From positions 1 through 24,393 of the forward strand of contig MNZT01000016.1 in assembly GCA_001873755.1 (NCBI GenBank): a DNA stretch of 24,393 nucleotides, written 5' to 3'. Shown one piece after another: positions 14,822 through 23,148 of this stretch. Position 1 is the stretch's first letter. Each line of letters starts with the position of its first letter. The notes under the pieces were generated by a model. That model was not told the origin of the DNA. It ran no database searches and saw nothing but the letters and a program-made list of their open reading frames with translations. This DNA comes from Candidatus Wirthbacteria bacterium CG2_30_54_11 (GTDB lineage: Bacteria; Patescibacteriota; CG2-30-54-11). A program made the position numbers and the translations under genes.

Positions 14822-14881
14822 GCGTTTGCAACCCTTCAGACAAACGTCTTGGGTTATTTCTGATGCTCCGGATGGAGGGTC

Positions 14882-14910
14882 AAAAAAACACCCCCCGGAG
14901 GGCGAGGTGT
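14882..14910 (-). terminator. Intrinsic terminator after tRNA-Glu
   Basis: On the minus strand ACACC...GGTGT closes a GC-rich hairpin followed by seven T (14882-14888). It ends the ribosomal-protein/AI-2E/tRNA transcript and faces the terminator of the plus-strand RNA. The roughly 60 bases between them hold only a weak hairpin (14830-14855). Confidence 0.82.
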
Positions 14911-14922
14911 CGTGCATTTGAA

Positions 14923-14998
14923 TGGTGGCCCCAACGGAATTCGAATCCGTGTTTTTGCCTTGAGAGGGCAGCGTCCTAGGCCTCTAGACGATGGGGCC
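14923..14998 (-). tRNA. tRNA-Glu (anticodon CTC), CCA encoded
   Basis: 76 bases with encoded CCA. Acceptor GGCCCCA pairs fully with TGGGGCC; D-arm GTCT/GGAC; anticodon loop CTCTCAA gives CTC, reading GAG; T-arm ACGGA-TTCGAAT-TCCGT is perfect. The body resembles ordinary bacterial tRNA-Glu. The bottom pair of the anticodon stem is C27-A43, a mismatch where related tRNAs usually have C-G. The gene lies 12 bases after the AI-2E-family gene with no terminator between, so it is probably cut from the tail of the ribosomal-protein transcript. Because CTC reads only GAG, another tRNA-Glu(TTC) should exist elsewhere. Confidence 0.95.
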
Positions 14999-15010
14999 AT
15001 ACAAACTCAC

Positions 15011-16171
15011 TTATTTCTTTGAGATGCTGAACGGTATGTGGAACTTTTTGAGCATGTTTTTGAAATGAGGCATGTCTTTACTCGTGGAAGTCAATGAACC
15101 ATCAGGCTCAAGTACCAGATGATTTTCTTTCTTATATGCCTGGTAGAACTGGAAAAGTATCTGGACTGAAGCCACCAGAGGCACGGCGAGGATGGTCCCG
15201 ATCGGTCCGATCATGGTGCCGCCGATGGACAGCGAAATGATGACCAGAATCGGATCCAGACCAACTGCCTGCTTCATGACCATGGGAACAATAATGGTAT
15301 TCTCGATCTGCTGAATAACGAAAGCGATTATCGCAACCCCAACAGCGAGAATCAATGAGGAAGGAAGGACCACTAAAACAGCGACTATCCCTGCGATATT
15401 GGGCCCGATGATCGGAACGATCTCCAGGAGGCCGGCCATCACGGCCAAAGGAATTGCATATTTGACACCGAGGATGGTATATCCGATATAGGTCAAGATG
15501 CCTACGATAAGGCAGAGCGAGATCTGCCCTCTCATCCATGCTCCCAGTTTTGATTGAATGGCGTTGATGAGGTTTGTAACGTTCGTATGCATATGGTCAG
15601 GAAAAAAAGACGAGATGGTATGCACCAGTGATCGTTCTTCAACGAGCAGATAAAAGGTAAGCACCAGAACCAGAAACACGCTGATCAATCCTCCGAAAAC
15701 GCCTGAGGTTATGGACCATGCGTTCGAGAGGAGATCCTGTGAAAATTTTGACGACCAACCGGCAAAGGTATTGCTGAACGCGACGAGGTAATCCCTGACC
15801 TCATATTTCTGTATAGCGTCTTTGATCCAGGTATATCGGTTGGCCAGCTGTTCCGCGAGAGTTGGGATGTTCCTCACAAAATCATTCGTCTGGGAAGCGA
15901 TGGGAGGAATAACCAGAGAAACAAGCCCGACGATCGCCGCGATGGAGGACAGGTAAACGATCATAATTGCTATAGTCCTGGGGATCTTCATATATCTTGC
16001 GGCATTAAGGATAGGTCTCAACGCAGATGCAAGAATGACAGCGATGTAAAGGAGCAAAAAAATACTAAAGGATCGACTCAAAATGTACAGGCTCAATGCA
16101 AACAGTGAGAGCTTGATGAGTGTCGAAACGGAGATATCCAACTGTACTACCTGACGCGGCGTATTGCCCAT
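15011..16171 (-). CDS. AI-2E family transporter/permease-like membrane protein
   Basis: 386 residues from the ATG at 16169-16171 (first residues MGNTPRQVVQLDIS); the open frame reaches an ATG at 16223-16225 that would overlap rpsI by 47 bases. Family traits: two N-terminal TM segments, PPIASQTNDFVRNIP after the third, a soluble stretch of about 80 residues, TFYLLVEERS, then paired C-terminal TM segments carrying the ILGVKYAIPLAVMAGLLEIVPIIGP region and the PIGTILAVPL end motif. About 8 TM segments in all. The family (TqsA/YdiK-like) exports or transports small molecules; the autoinducer-2 link comes from TqsA and need not hold here. It follows rpsI by 7 bases and so rides on the ribosomal operon. 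Confidence 0.87.
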   Translation of the reverse strand: MGNTPRQVVQLDISVSTLIKLSLFALSLYILSRSFSIFLLLYIAVILASALRPILNAARYMKIPRTIAIMIVYLSSIAAIVGLVSLVIPPIASQTNDFVRNIPTLAEQLANRYTWIKDAIQKYEVRDYLVAFSNTFAGWSSKFSQDLLSNAWSITSGVFGGLISVFLVLVLTFYLLVEERSLVHTISSFFPDHMHTNVTNLINAIQSKLGAWMRGQISLCLIVGILTYIGYTILGVKYAIPLAVMAGLLEIVPIIGPNIAGIVAVLVVLPSSLILAVGVAIIAFVIQQIENTIIVPMVMKQAVGLDPILVIISLSIGGTMIGPIGTILAVPLVASVQILFQFYQAYKKENHLVLEPDGSLTSTSKDMPHFKNMLKKFHIPFSISKK

Positions 16172-16178
16172 GAGTTCT

Positions 16179-16610
16179 CTAGCGCTTGGTATATTGGGGC
16201 GCTTTGCGAGCTTTTTTGAGTCCATATTTCTTTCGTTCTACCACGCGTGAATCCGTGGTCAGAAGACCATTCTGCCTCAAGGCAGAGCGGAAAGCAGGAT
16301 CCAGGACTACGAGTGCGTTGGCTACGCCCAGACGGATTGCCTCTGCCTGGCTGATAACACCGCCACCGCAGACCACAGCTGATACATCGTACGATTTATC
16401 CTGCTCGGTTATGACGAGCGGTTCAGAAATGACCGTCAGCAGCTGTTCGAAATTAACATAATCTTTACCGGGTTTTTTGTTGATAGTGATCTTGCCCTCT
16501 CCCTGGGGATACAGTCTGACCCGAGCAGTTGCAGTCTTGCGTCGACCGAGACCATAGTAATAGAGGTTCTTCGATTTAGTTTTGCTCAGAGGTGCAGAAG
16601 TTGCAGTCAT
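16179..16610 (-). CDS. rpsI: 30S ribosomal protein S9 (uS9)
   Basis: 143 residues. The N-terminal half has YYYGLGRRKTATARVRLYP and the C-terminus ends in the long basic tail with LLTTDSRVVERKKYGLKKAR and a terminal KR, which reaches the P-site tRNA in the ribosome. GGGVISQAEAIRLGVANAL in the middle is typical of S9. About 15 extra residues precede the conserved start. It lies 23 bases after rplM in the standard rplM-rpsI pair. No clear Shine-Dalgarno site is seen before the ATG. Confidence 0.97.
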   Translation of the reverse strand: MTATSAPLSKTKSKNLYYYGLGRRKTATARVRLYPQGEGKITINKKPGKDYVNFEQLLTVISEPLVITEQDKSYDVSAVVCGGGVISQAEAIRLGVANALVVLDPAFRSALRQNGLLTTDSRVVERKKYGLKKARKAPQYTKR

Positions 16611-16633
16611 GGTAGATAGTGCCGATTAGGTGA

Positions 16634-17053
16634 TTAAGCAAAAGTAATGTGATTGAATGTATGCTCCTGACCTTTGAACACTTTGAGCCGTTTAAGCATA
16701 TGTGCGGCCTGCTTGGTACGAGGAAGCATTCCCTTCACAGCGCTCATGATCGCCTGAGTGGAGTCCCTTTCCATCACCTGCTGCAGGGTCAACGATCTCA
16801 GATGGCCCATATAGCCTGTGTGATGGTAGTATTTCTTCTGCACGAGTTTGTCTCCGGTGATCTTCATCTTGTCCGAGTTGATGACGACCACGAAATCGCC
16901 TCCATCCACATTGTAGCTGAAATTGCCTTTACCCTTGCCGCGCAGGGTCTGTGCGACTTTGGACGCAATCCTGCCTAAAGACACATCGGTGGCGTCAACC
17001 AGGTACCAGACCCGGATAATATCAGTTGGGGTTGTAACTCGAGTTTTATACAT
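16634..17053 (-). CDS. rplM: 50S ribosomal protein L13 (uL13)
   Basis: 139 residues. WYLVDATDVSLGRIASKVA, the GGDFVVVINSDKMKITGDKL strand pair, KKYYHHTGYMGHLRS and VKGMLPRTKQAAHMLKRLKVF are the family landmarks in order, and the length is normal. It binds 23S rRNA early in large-subunit assembly. It is 15 bases downstream of rplQ. The ATG has no evident Shine-Dalgarno sequence. Confidence 0.97.
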   Translation of the reverse strand: MYKTRVTTPTDIIRVWYLVDATDVSLGRIASKVAQTLRGKGKGNFSYNVDGGDFVVVINSDKMKITGDKLVQKKYYHHTGYMGHLRSLTLQQVMERDSTQAIMSAVKGMLPRTKQAAHMLKRLKVFKGQEHTFNHITFA

Positions 17054-17068
17054 GGTACGGTTGCTACT

Positions 17069-17428
17069 CTATTTAGATAAAAGGCTAATCATCATCCGGG
17101 GAGCGTTATCTCCGTGGCGGTTTTCGAGTTTGACGGTGGTCGTGTATCCGCTGGTACGATCTGCATAGCGGGGAGCCAGAGACTCGATCAGCTTTTTGAC
17201 CGCGAGTTCGTTGTTGCACAGATCAGAAAGCAGCTGACGACGAGAATGGAGCGTGTTTTCTTTTGCCTTGGTGATAAGTTTATCCACCATGGATACAGCT
17301 TCCTTGGCTTTGGCTGTAGTCGTGACGATCTTTTCCTCCAGGATGATGGAAATGCTGAGGTTTTTCAGCATGGCCATGCGGGGTTTTACCGGGCGGCCGA
17401 GTTTTCTACCTTCCAGACGATGGCGCAT
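17069..17428 (-). CDS. rplQ: 50S ribosomal protein L17 (bL17)
   Basis: 119 residues, with the invariant start MRHRLEGRKLGRP and a middle ending in the APRYADRTSGYTTTVKLENR RNA-binding stretch, then GDNAPRMMISL. It is part of the large subunit near the exit tunnel. The ATG overlaps the rpoA stop by one base (TAATG), a translationally coupled junction seen in many bacteria at rpoA-rplQ. Confidence 0.97.
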   Translation of the reverse strand: MRHRLEGRKLGRPVKPRMAMLKNLSISIILEEKIVTTTAKAKEAVSMVDKLITKAKENTLHSRRQLLSDLCNNELAVKKLIESLAPRYADRTSGYTTTVKLENRHGDNAPRMMISLLSK

Positions 17429-18414
17429 TATTCATTACCTTCTGTCATTTTTAAACTGAGATGTCTTTCTGAAAGCTTGTCCTTGATCTCGCTGAGGGAC
17501 TTTTGCCCGAAATTTTTCAGTTTGAGCAGCTCGTCAATATTCAATTCCAGAAGTTCAGAAACCGTACTGATGTTTGCTGCGTGCAGGCTGTTGAGTACTC
17601 TGGTAGAAAGACCCAGGTCCTCGATCGTGAGGTCGATATTGGCAGCACCAGAAGTATCTTCCGAGGATGATGAGATCAATTCCGCTGGTTCATCGATCGG
17701 CGAAAGGATCTCCGGTTTGAAATACGCCTCGTCCACAAACAGCGAAAAGTTTTCCACCAGAATTGCCGCTGCCAGATTCATTGCTCTCATGGGAGTGATA
17801 GTGTCGTCGGTCGTGATCTCCAAAGTGAGCTTGTCGAAATCCGTTTTCTGTCCGACTCTGGTGGGTGCTACCTCAAAATTTGCTTTAATGACAGGCGTGA
17901 ACAGTGCGTCAACCGGGACATAATCGATTGATTTGCGCTTCGCGCCCTGTTTTTCTTCTACTGATACATATCCCCGGCCTTCTTCTACGAGGAATTCTGC
18001 TTCCAGACGGGGTTTCTTGGTGGTCAGCGTACAGAGGTACAGATCAGGGTTAACGACTTCTACCTGAGAGGGACATTTTATATCCCGGGCGAAAAGTTTC
18101 CCTTCCTTGTCCCCTTTTAACTCGAGACTGACCGACTGATCAAAAGACCCAACTTTGCGGAGACGTACCTGCTTGAGATTCAGGATGAAATCGAGAACGT
18201 CTTCCTTCATAAAATCCAGAGTGGAAAATTCATGGGATACGCCCTTGACGCGGATAGCCGTGATCGCAATACCGGGCAAGGCAGAAAGAAGCGTGCGACG
18301 CAGCGAATTGCCCAGGGTGAGTCCATAGGTCTGCTCCAGCGGTTCCGCTGCGTATTTGCCGTAGCAGGATGTTTCTTCGATGGTCTTGAGTTTTGGCAGT
18401 ATACTTGATTGCAC
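17428..18414 (-). CDS. rpoA: DNA-directed RNA polymerase subunit alpha
   Basis: 328 residues. N-terminal dimerisation/assembly domain with EPLEQTYGLTLGNSLRRTLL near 23-42, which contacts beta, and a closing region TPMRAMNLAAAIL. A Ser/Glu/Asp-rich linker follows (about 235-255), then the C-terminal domain (about 258-316) with IEDLGLSTRVLNSL and ELLKLKNFGQKSLSEIKDKL that binds UP-element DNA and activators. The start is GTG (18412-18414) with a strong GAGGAG site upstream. It sits in rpsD-rpoA-rplQ order. Confidence 0.98.
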   Translation of the reverse strand: MQSSILPKLKTIEETSCYGKYAAEPLEQTYGLTLGNSLRRTLLSALPGIAITAIRVKGVSHEFSTLDFMKEDVLDFILNLKQVRLRKVGSFDQSVSLELKGDKEGKLFARDIKCPSQVEVVNPDLYLCTLTTKKPRLEAEFLVEEGRGYVSVEEKQGAKRKSIDYVPVDALFTPVIKANFEVAPTRVGQKTDFDKLTLEITTDDTITPMRAMNLAAAILVENFSLFVDEAYFKPEILSPIDEPAELISSSSEDTSGAANIDLTIEDLGLSTRVLNSLHAANISTVSELLELNIDELLKLKNFGQKSLSEIKDKLSERHLSLKMTEGNE

Positions 18415-18458
18415 AGCTATCTCCTCAGTAAAACACAGACATAAGCTGCTGAAGGTCT

Positions 18459-19076
18459 CTAGCGGGAATAGAATTCGACGACTTGCTGCTCATTGGTGTG
18501 GGTCTCGACTTCTTCCCGTTTCGGAGGACGGAGCATCTCGGCACTCTTGGTCTTGGCTGAATACTGGATCCAGGGAGGGATTGAATGCTTGTTGCTTTCA
18601 TTGATGGACAGGAGTTTGGATCTGGCTCCCTGCACCGTCAAGGCGACCTTGGAGCCTGCTTTGACCTGATAGGACGGGATATTTACCTTTTTACCGTTGA
18701 TGGTCACATGTCCGTGCGTAACCATCTGACGGGCCTGGTCGCGTGAACTGGCCCAGCCGATCTTATAGACTACATTGTCCAGCCGGGTTTCCAGAAGTTC
18801 CAGGAATTTGTGTCCGGTGACGCCCGGGCTGCCTGAGGCCACTTCAAAATAGTGCTTGAACTGTTTTTCGTACAAACGGTAGACTCGTTTGAGCTTTTGC
18901 TTTTCCCGAAGCTGCATCCCATAGTCAGAAGGACGCATCCGGCGGGAATGAGGTCCGGGTGGATAATTGCGTTTTTCCATGGCGCACTTCGTGGTCAGGC
19001 AGCGATTCCCTTTCAGGAAAAGTTTTTCACTTTCGCGCCTGCACAGTTTACATACGCTGCCTATATACCGTCCCAT
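18459..19076 (-). CDS. rpsD: 30S ribosomal protein S4 (uS4), zinc-binding form
   Basis: 205 residues. The N-terminus has four zinc-ligand cysteines (C9, C12, C26, C31), the C+ form of S4. The body has LRPS-type motif MRPSDYGMQLREKQKLKRVY, and an S4 RNA-binding domain (about 96-160) with LETRLDNVVYKIGWASSRDQ and THGHVTINGKKVNIPSY. It nucleates small-subunit assembly by binding 16S rRNA and in many bacteria represses its own operon. A GAGG site precedes the ATG. Confidence 0.97.
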   Translation of the reverse strand: MGRYIGSVCKLCRRESEKLFLKGNRCLTTKCAMEKRNYPPGPHSRRMRPSDYGMQLREKQKLKRVYRLYEKQFKHYFEVASGSPGVTGHKFLELLETRLDNVVYKIGWASSRDQARQMVTHGHVTINGKKVNIPSYQVKAGSKVALTVQGARSKLLSINESNKHSIPPWIQYSAKTKSAEMLRPPKREEVETHTNEQQVVEFYSR

Positions 19077-19100
19077 GAGTACCTCATTGAAAGTTGATGA

Positions 19101-19508
19101 TTAGACTCTACGCGCCTTCTTGGGGCGACAACCATTATGCGGTATTCCGGTGATGTCCGCGATAGACAGGATCGAATAGCCAATGGCTTTCAGTGCGCGG
19201 AGCGCTGATTCACGTCCGGAACCAATACCATTGAAAAACACTGATACTTCCTTGAGCCCTTTATCAAAGGCTTTCTGACCGGCGTTGGTCGCGGCCATCT
19301 GCCCGGCATAGGGAGAAGACTTTCTCGACCCCTTGAATCCTGCCCCGCCCGCGCTGCCCCAGGAAATCGTATTCCCCTGCTCATCGGTAAGCGTCACGAT
19401 CGTGTTGTTGAGCGTGGACTGGATGTAGACTCTTCCGATGCTCGAGACGAGCTTGCGGATCTTCTTGATCCCGGTTTTTTTCGCTGCTGCGGGTTGTTTG
19501 GTTACCAT
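19101..19508 (-). CDS. rpsK: 30S ribosomal protein S11 (uS11)
   Basis: 135 residues from the ATG at 19506-19508. RVYIQSTLNNTIVTLTDEQG, SWGSAGGAGFKGSRKSSPYA and DITGIPHNGCRPKKARRV are diagnostic. The protein lies in the small-subunit platform near the mRNA exit. The open frame extends four codons to a TTG (19518-19520) just after a TGA; neither start has a well-placed Shine-Dalgarno site (GAGGG is only one base from the ATG), so the start is uncertain by four residues. The gap to rpsM is about 30 bases. Confidence 0.96.
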   Translation of the reverse strand: MVTKQPAAAKKTGIKKIRKLVSSIGRVYIQSTLNNTIVTLTDEQGNTISWGSAGGAGFKGSRKSSPYAGQMAATNAGQKAFDKGLKEVSVFFNGIGSGRESALRALKAIGYSILSIADITGIPHNGCRPKKARRV

Positions 19509-19538
19509 GCCCTCAATCAATCACTAAAAAACTAGGCC

Positions 19539-19919
19539 TTATTTCTCTGCTTTCTTTTTCCCACTGCCGACGTTCATGCGTTTGCCGCGTTTGGTCCGGG
19601 CATTGGTCTTGGTCCTCTGACCATGGACCGGCAGACCGAGTTTGTGGCGGACGCCTCTGTAGCTGTTGATCTCTTTCAGTCGTTTGATATCGAGTCCGAC
19701 CACCTGACGAAGCTTGCCTTCGACGCGATAGTTCTTTTCGACGGTTTCACGCAGGAGATTGATCTCCTGTTCGGTTATATCCTTGACTCTTTTTTCAGGG
19801 TCCATGTTCAGCTGTTTCAATATAGCAAGAGCATTATTTTTGCCGATGCCATACAGATAGGAGAGGGAGATCTTGATCTTTTTCTGTTCCGGTATGGAAA
19901 CGCCTGCGATACGAGCCAT
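19539..19919 (-). CDS. rpsM: 30S ribosomal protein S13 (uS13)
   Basis: 126 residues. MARIAGVSIPEQKKIKISLS and LYGIG at the start (helix-turn-helix region), then RLKEINSYRGVRHKLGLPVH and GQRTKTNARTKRG at the basic C-terminus that contacts P-site tRNA and bridges to the large subunit. Length normal. It is 29 bases after rpmJ in the standard infA-rpmJ-rpsM-rpsK-rpsD-rpoA order. No Shine-Dalgarno site is visible before the ATG. Confidence 0.97.
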   Translation of the reverse strand: MARIAGVSIPEQKKIKISLSYLYGIGKNNALAILKQLNMDPEKRVKDITEQEINLLRETVEKNYRVEGKLRQVVGLDIKRLKEINSYRGVRHKLGLPVHGQRTKTNARTKRGKRMNVGSGKKKAEK

Positions 19920-19948
19920 AGATGGTGACGCACTAAGTAGTTAAGTTA

Positions 19949-20065
19949 TTATCCCTGCCGCTGTTTGTGACGGGGACTCTGCTTGCAAATGATATAGCGT
20001 CTGCGTTTGCGGATGACGAGTTTGCATTTGGAACAGCGTTTTTTGATCGAGGCTTGAACTTTCAT
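19949..20065 (-). CDS. rpmJ: 50S ribosomal protein L36 (bL36), zinc-binding form
   Basis: 38 residues read directly from the ATG at 20063-20065 to TAA at 19949-19951: MKVQASIKKRCSKCKLVIRK then RRRYIICKQSPRHKQRQG. The zinc ligands C11, C14, C27 and H33 of the C+ type are all present. It sits between infA (7-base gap) and rpsM, its usual place. It is short enough to be missed by length-filtered ORF calling. Confidence 0.97.
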   Translation of the reverse strand: MKVQASIKKRCSKCKLVIRKRRRYIICKQSPRHKQRQG

Positions 20066-20072
20066 GGGGGGT

Positions 20073-20315
20073 CTATTTTAATCGATAAGTAATTCTGCCG
20101 CGTTTGAGGTCATACGGAGAAAGCTCCATTCTCACTTTATCGCCCGGGAGGATCCGGATGAAATTTTTTCTGATCTTGCCTGAAATATGAGCGAGGACTA
20201 CATGATTGTTGCCGCAGTCAACACGGAACATGGCATTGGGCAATGCCTCTATTATCTCCCCCTCCACTTCAATGGCAGGGGCTTTATCAGGTTGTTGGTC
20301 GGTTTTTTTGGGCAT
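20073..20315 (-). CDS. infA: Translation initiation factor IF-1
   Basis: 80 residues: a 15-residue hydrophilic N-terminal extension with no family match, then a full S1-like OB fold (VEGEIIEALPNAMFRVDCGN, VLAHISGKIRKNFIRILPGD, then KVRMELSPYDLKRGRITYRL). It blocks the A site on the 30S subunit during initiation. A good promoter lies 23-30 bases upstream, so it can be made apart from map and secY. Confidence 0.97.
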   Translation of the reverse strand: MPKKTDQQPDKAPAIEVEGEIIEALPNAMFRVDCGNNHVVLAHISGKIRKNFIRILPGDKVRMELSPYDLKRGRITYRLK

Positions 20316-20344
20316 AACTACTCTGACGTGGACAAAGCTTTCGA

Positions 20345-20373
20345 ATTATAGCGTAAAAATCTGACATCTGCAA
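20345..20373 (-). promoter_or_regulatory. Internal promoter ahead of infA
   Basis: TTGCAG (20368-20373), 17 bases, then a perfect TATAAT (20345-20350) on the minus strand, in the 66-base gap between map and infA. It would start transcripts near 20338 and supply infA, rpmJ, the alpha operon and genes down to tRNA-Glu. Confidence 0.72.
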
Positions 20374-20381
20374 GAGATATT

Positions 20382-21146
20382 TTACCTTTTTTCAGATGGC
20401 ATATAGGTGAGGATCATCGGATCCCCATCGGTCACCACCACGGTGTTTTCATAATACGCACTTAATTTGCGGTCAGCTGTGATGATGGTCCATCCGTCCG
20501 ACAGGGTCTTCATCTTCCAGGTACCCTCGTTGAGCATGGGTTCGATGGCCAGGGTCATTCCTTCTTTCAGCGGCATGGTCAACTCGGGACGGTAGTAATT
20601 CGGTATTTGCGGGTCTTCGTGAAGGTATCTGCCGACGCCATGTCCCACGAGCTCTCTCACGACACCCAGACCCGCGCTTTCGGCACAGGTCTGTACTGCT
20701 CTGCCGATCTCATTGAGAAAGACACCCTTGCGTACTTTTTTGAACGCCTGGAAAAAAGATTGCCTGGTTATTTCTTCCAGCCTGGCGGCAAAAGGGGTAA
20801 CCTCTCCGATGCAGACCGTCCTGCCGGCATCAGAGTGCATACCTTTGAATACAACCCCGATATCCAGTTTGAGCAGATCGCCTGCTTTCAGGATTCGGTC
20901 CGGATGAGGTATCCCGTGTACGATCTCTTCGTTGATCGAGGTGCAGATGCTAGCCGGATAGCCATGGTAGCCTTTGAATGACGCGGTCACCTTGTGACGG
21001 CGCATCATTTCTTCTGCTATGGTATTCAATTGAAAGGTGCTGATGCCTTCTTTGGACTGCTCAACGAGCATCTGGAGAATTTCACCCAGGATCTCGCCTG
21101 AGGTGCGCATTTTTTTCAGTTCGTCCGCATTTTTGATGTAGATCAT
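20382..21146 (-). CDS. map: Methionine aminopeptidase, type I
   Basis: 254 residues. Removes the N-terminal Met from new proteins. Substrate His77 (EEIVHGIP) and metal ligands Asp95 (LDIGV), Asp106 (HSDAGRT), His169 (GHGVGRYLHE), Glu202 (AIEPML) and Glu233 (YYENT) are all present. The short form lacks an N-terminal zinc finger, as in most bacteria. The ATG overlaps the adk stop (ATGA, 21143-21146), the common secY-adk-map-infA order. Confidence 0.97.
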   Translation of the reverse strand: MIYIKNADELKKMRTSGEILGEILQMLVEQSKEGISTFQLNTIAEEMMRRHKVTASFKGYHGYPASICTSINEEIVHGIPHPDRILKAGDLLKLDIGVVFKGMHSDAGRTVCIGEVTPFAARLEEITRQSFFQAFKKVRKGVFLNEIGRAVQTCAESAGLGVVRELVGHGVGRYLHEDPQIPNYYRPELTMPLKEGMTLAIEPMLNEGTWKMKTLSDGWTIITADRKLSAYYENTVVVTDGDPMILTYMPSEKR

Positions 21147-21811
21147 ACCTGCACATCCAGGATGCGGCTGATGCTCTGAAAGACGTCATTGATCGGGGCA
21201 TCTCCCTGAACGGTAACGAGAAGGTCCCGGGTCCGATAGTACTCAATGACAGGATCCGTGGAACGATGAAACTGCGCTACTCGTTCTCTGATGGCCGCAG
21301 TATCGCTGTCGTCACTGCGCTTATAGAGGGTCCCACCGCATTTGTCGCAGATACCGGCACTTCCGGGAGGGCTGGATAGCAGATTGTAGATGGTATTGCA
21401 CGACGAACACATGAGCCGGTTGTTGAGCCGTTCATAAAGAGTCTGTTCTGGAAGATCAATCAGGATCGCGCAGCGGAGCTTCTTTTTGACCTGGTCCAGC
21501 ACCCGGTCCAGCTCCTGAGCCTGGGTCACCGAGCGCGGAAATCCGTCCAGAAGAAAGCCCGTCTCGCAGTCAGGGGCGAGGAATCTCTCGTGGAAGACGG
21601 GGAAGATGATACTGTCCGGGACGAGAGCACCTTTATCCAGGAATGCTTTGGCCTGCAGGCCAAGCTCTGTCCCCTGCCTGATCTGTTCGCGCAGCATGTC
21701 ACCCATGGCGATGTGTGGGATATGGTATTTAACGGACAGCATCTGGGCCTGGGTCCCTTTACCGGAACCCTGAATGCCGATGATGACGTAGGTGTGAGGT
21801 GCTAGGGTCAA
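21143..21811 (-). CDS. adk: Adenylate kinase, zinc-lid form
   Basis: 222 residues. Interconverts ATP + AMP and 2 ADP. P-loop GIQGSGKGTQ (12-21), AMP-site GDMLREQI (37-44), LLDGFPR (87-93), and a long lid with four zinc cysteines (C135, C138, C155, C158). The start is TTG (21809-21811) with AAAGG 7 bases upstream and only 3 bases after the secY stop; no closer ATG fits the family. It is coupled to map by an ATGA overlap. Confidence 0.96.
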   Translation of the reverse strand: MTLAPHTYVIIGIQGSGKGTQAQMLSVKYHIPHIAMGDMLREQIRQGTELGLQAKAFLDKGALVPDSIIFPVFHERFLAPDCETGFLLDGFPRSVTQAQELDRVLDQVKKKLRCAILIDLPEQTLYERLNNRLMCSSCNTIYNLLSSPPGSAGICDKCGGTLYKRSDDSDTAAIRERVAQFHRSTDPVIEYYRTRDLLVTVQGDAPINDVFQSISRILDVQV

Positions 21812-21814
21812 AGG

Positions 21815-23104
21815 TTACCTTTCGAGGAAGTGCTCATAATCTCTCATGATCAGCTGGGCTTCCATCTGGCGCATGGTCTCCAGGATGACACTGACCAGGA
21901 TCAGGAGGCTGGTTCCCCCGACGATTGAGTTGATCTTGGTCGTGGACTGGATCACAAAGGGCAGCACCGCGATGGCACCGAGGAACAGAGCCCCGGCGAG
22001 AGTGATCCGGTTCAGGATTTTGGAGAGGTAGGCAACGGTCGCCTGACCGGGTCTGATACCGGGAATGAAGCCCCCTTGTTTTTTCAGATTGTCCGCGACA
22101 TCGACAGGGTTGAAGGTGATCAGGGTGTAAAAGTAGGTGAACCCGATGACCAGGACAAAATAAATGGCGTAGTAGAGCAGGCTCGCGGGGTCAAAAGCCT
22201 TGACCACAAAGGCCGCTACTGAACGCAGCCAGTCTGATTTCGCCGAGGTGAAGAAATTGGCGATCAGAGTAGGGAAAGACATGATGGACAGCGCAAAGAT
22301 AATCGGGATGACTCCGGCAGTGTTAACTTTGAGCGGAATGTGGGTATTCGCTCCTCCGTACATGCGGTTCCCGCGGATCCTCTTGGCATAGGTTACCGGA
22401 ATCTGACGCTGTCCCTCATTGACGATGACCACCAGAAATATGGAGGCCAGGGTCAAGGTGGTGAGGATGATGAGAGGCATCAGGTTGGTGGCGCTGAAGC
22501 TGACCGCCAGATTCCGGAGCTCGATAGGTATCCGGCCGACGATACCGGCAAAGATCAAGAGCGATATGCCGTTTCCGATGCCGCTCTCCGTGATCAATTC
22601 ACCGATCCACATGAGTATGATCGAGGTGACGGTCAGGGTGAGGATGATCTGGATGGTGTCAAAGGTCGTCAGGTTCGTAAAAATCGCAGCGCTCGGTGAC
22701 TTGAAAAGAAGAATGAGACCAAAAGCCTGGATAGCCGCCAGTGGTACGGTCAGGTAGCGCATGTACTGGTTCATCTGATGCCGTCCGCGCTCTCCGTCTT
22801 TGGAGATCTCTTCCAGTTTGGGCACGATCATGGTGAGGAGCTGAACGATGATCGTCGCATTGATATAGGGGTTCACCCCCATGGCCGCGATAGAAAATCT
22901 GGTCAGGCTGCCGCCGGAAAAGACATCCAGAAGCCCCAGATACTGGTTCTGGCTGAAGAAGGACTTGAGACGTTCCGTATCGATCCCGGGTACGGGAATA
23001 TGGGCAATAATGCGAAACACCAGCAGCAAAAATACGGTCAGGAGGACTTTTTTTCGCAGATCTGGTGCTTTGAAAACCCGGCGAAGGATGGTGAGAAAGT
23101 TCAT
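21815..23104 (-). CDS. secY: Preprotein translocase subunit SecY
   Basis: 429 residues with ten predicted TM segments. Landmarks: RIIAHIPVPGID near TM1, the plug/TM2a region GGSLTRFSIAAMGVNPYINA, IGNGISLLIFAGI, the cytoplasmic loop RRIPV-like RQIPVTYAKR before the MYGG-THIPLKVN segment, and GGFIPGIRPG for the C5 loop that contacts SecA and the ribosome. It forms the channel for secretion and membrane insertion, which the exported proteins of the left half would use. No Shine-Dalgarno site is seen before the ATG. Confidence 0.98.
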   Translation of the reverse strand: MNFLTILRRVFKAPDLRKKVLLTVFLLLVFRIIAHIPVPGIDTERLKSFFSQNQYLGLLDVFSGGSLTRFSIAAMGVNPYINATIIVQLLTMIVPKLEEISKDGERGRHQMNQYMRYLTVPLAAIQAFGLILLFKSPSAAIFTNLTTFDTIQIILTLTVTSIILMWIGELITESGIGNGISLLIFAGIVGRIPIELRNLAVSFSATNLMPLIILTTLTLASIFLVVIVNEGQRQIPVTYAKRIRGNRMYGGANTHIPLKVNTAGVIPIIFALSIMSFPTLIANFFTSAKSDWLRSVAAFVVKAFDPASLLYYAIYFVLVIGFTYFYTLITFNPVDVADNLKKQGGFIPGIRPGQATVAYLSKILNRITLAGALFLGAIAVLPFVIQSTTKINSIVGGTSLLILVSVILETMRQMEAQLIMRDYEHFLER

Positions 23105-23148
23105 GGCGCAACTATCTGTTAATGGGTAGCTCGGTCACGTTCATGCGC

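Noticed and set aside
14830..14855. Hairpin AACCC...GGGTT between the two facing terminators
   Set aside because: Short stem with mismatch and no T-run on either strand; no function supported.
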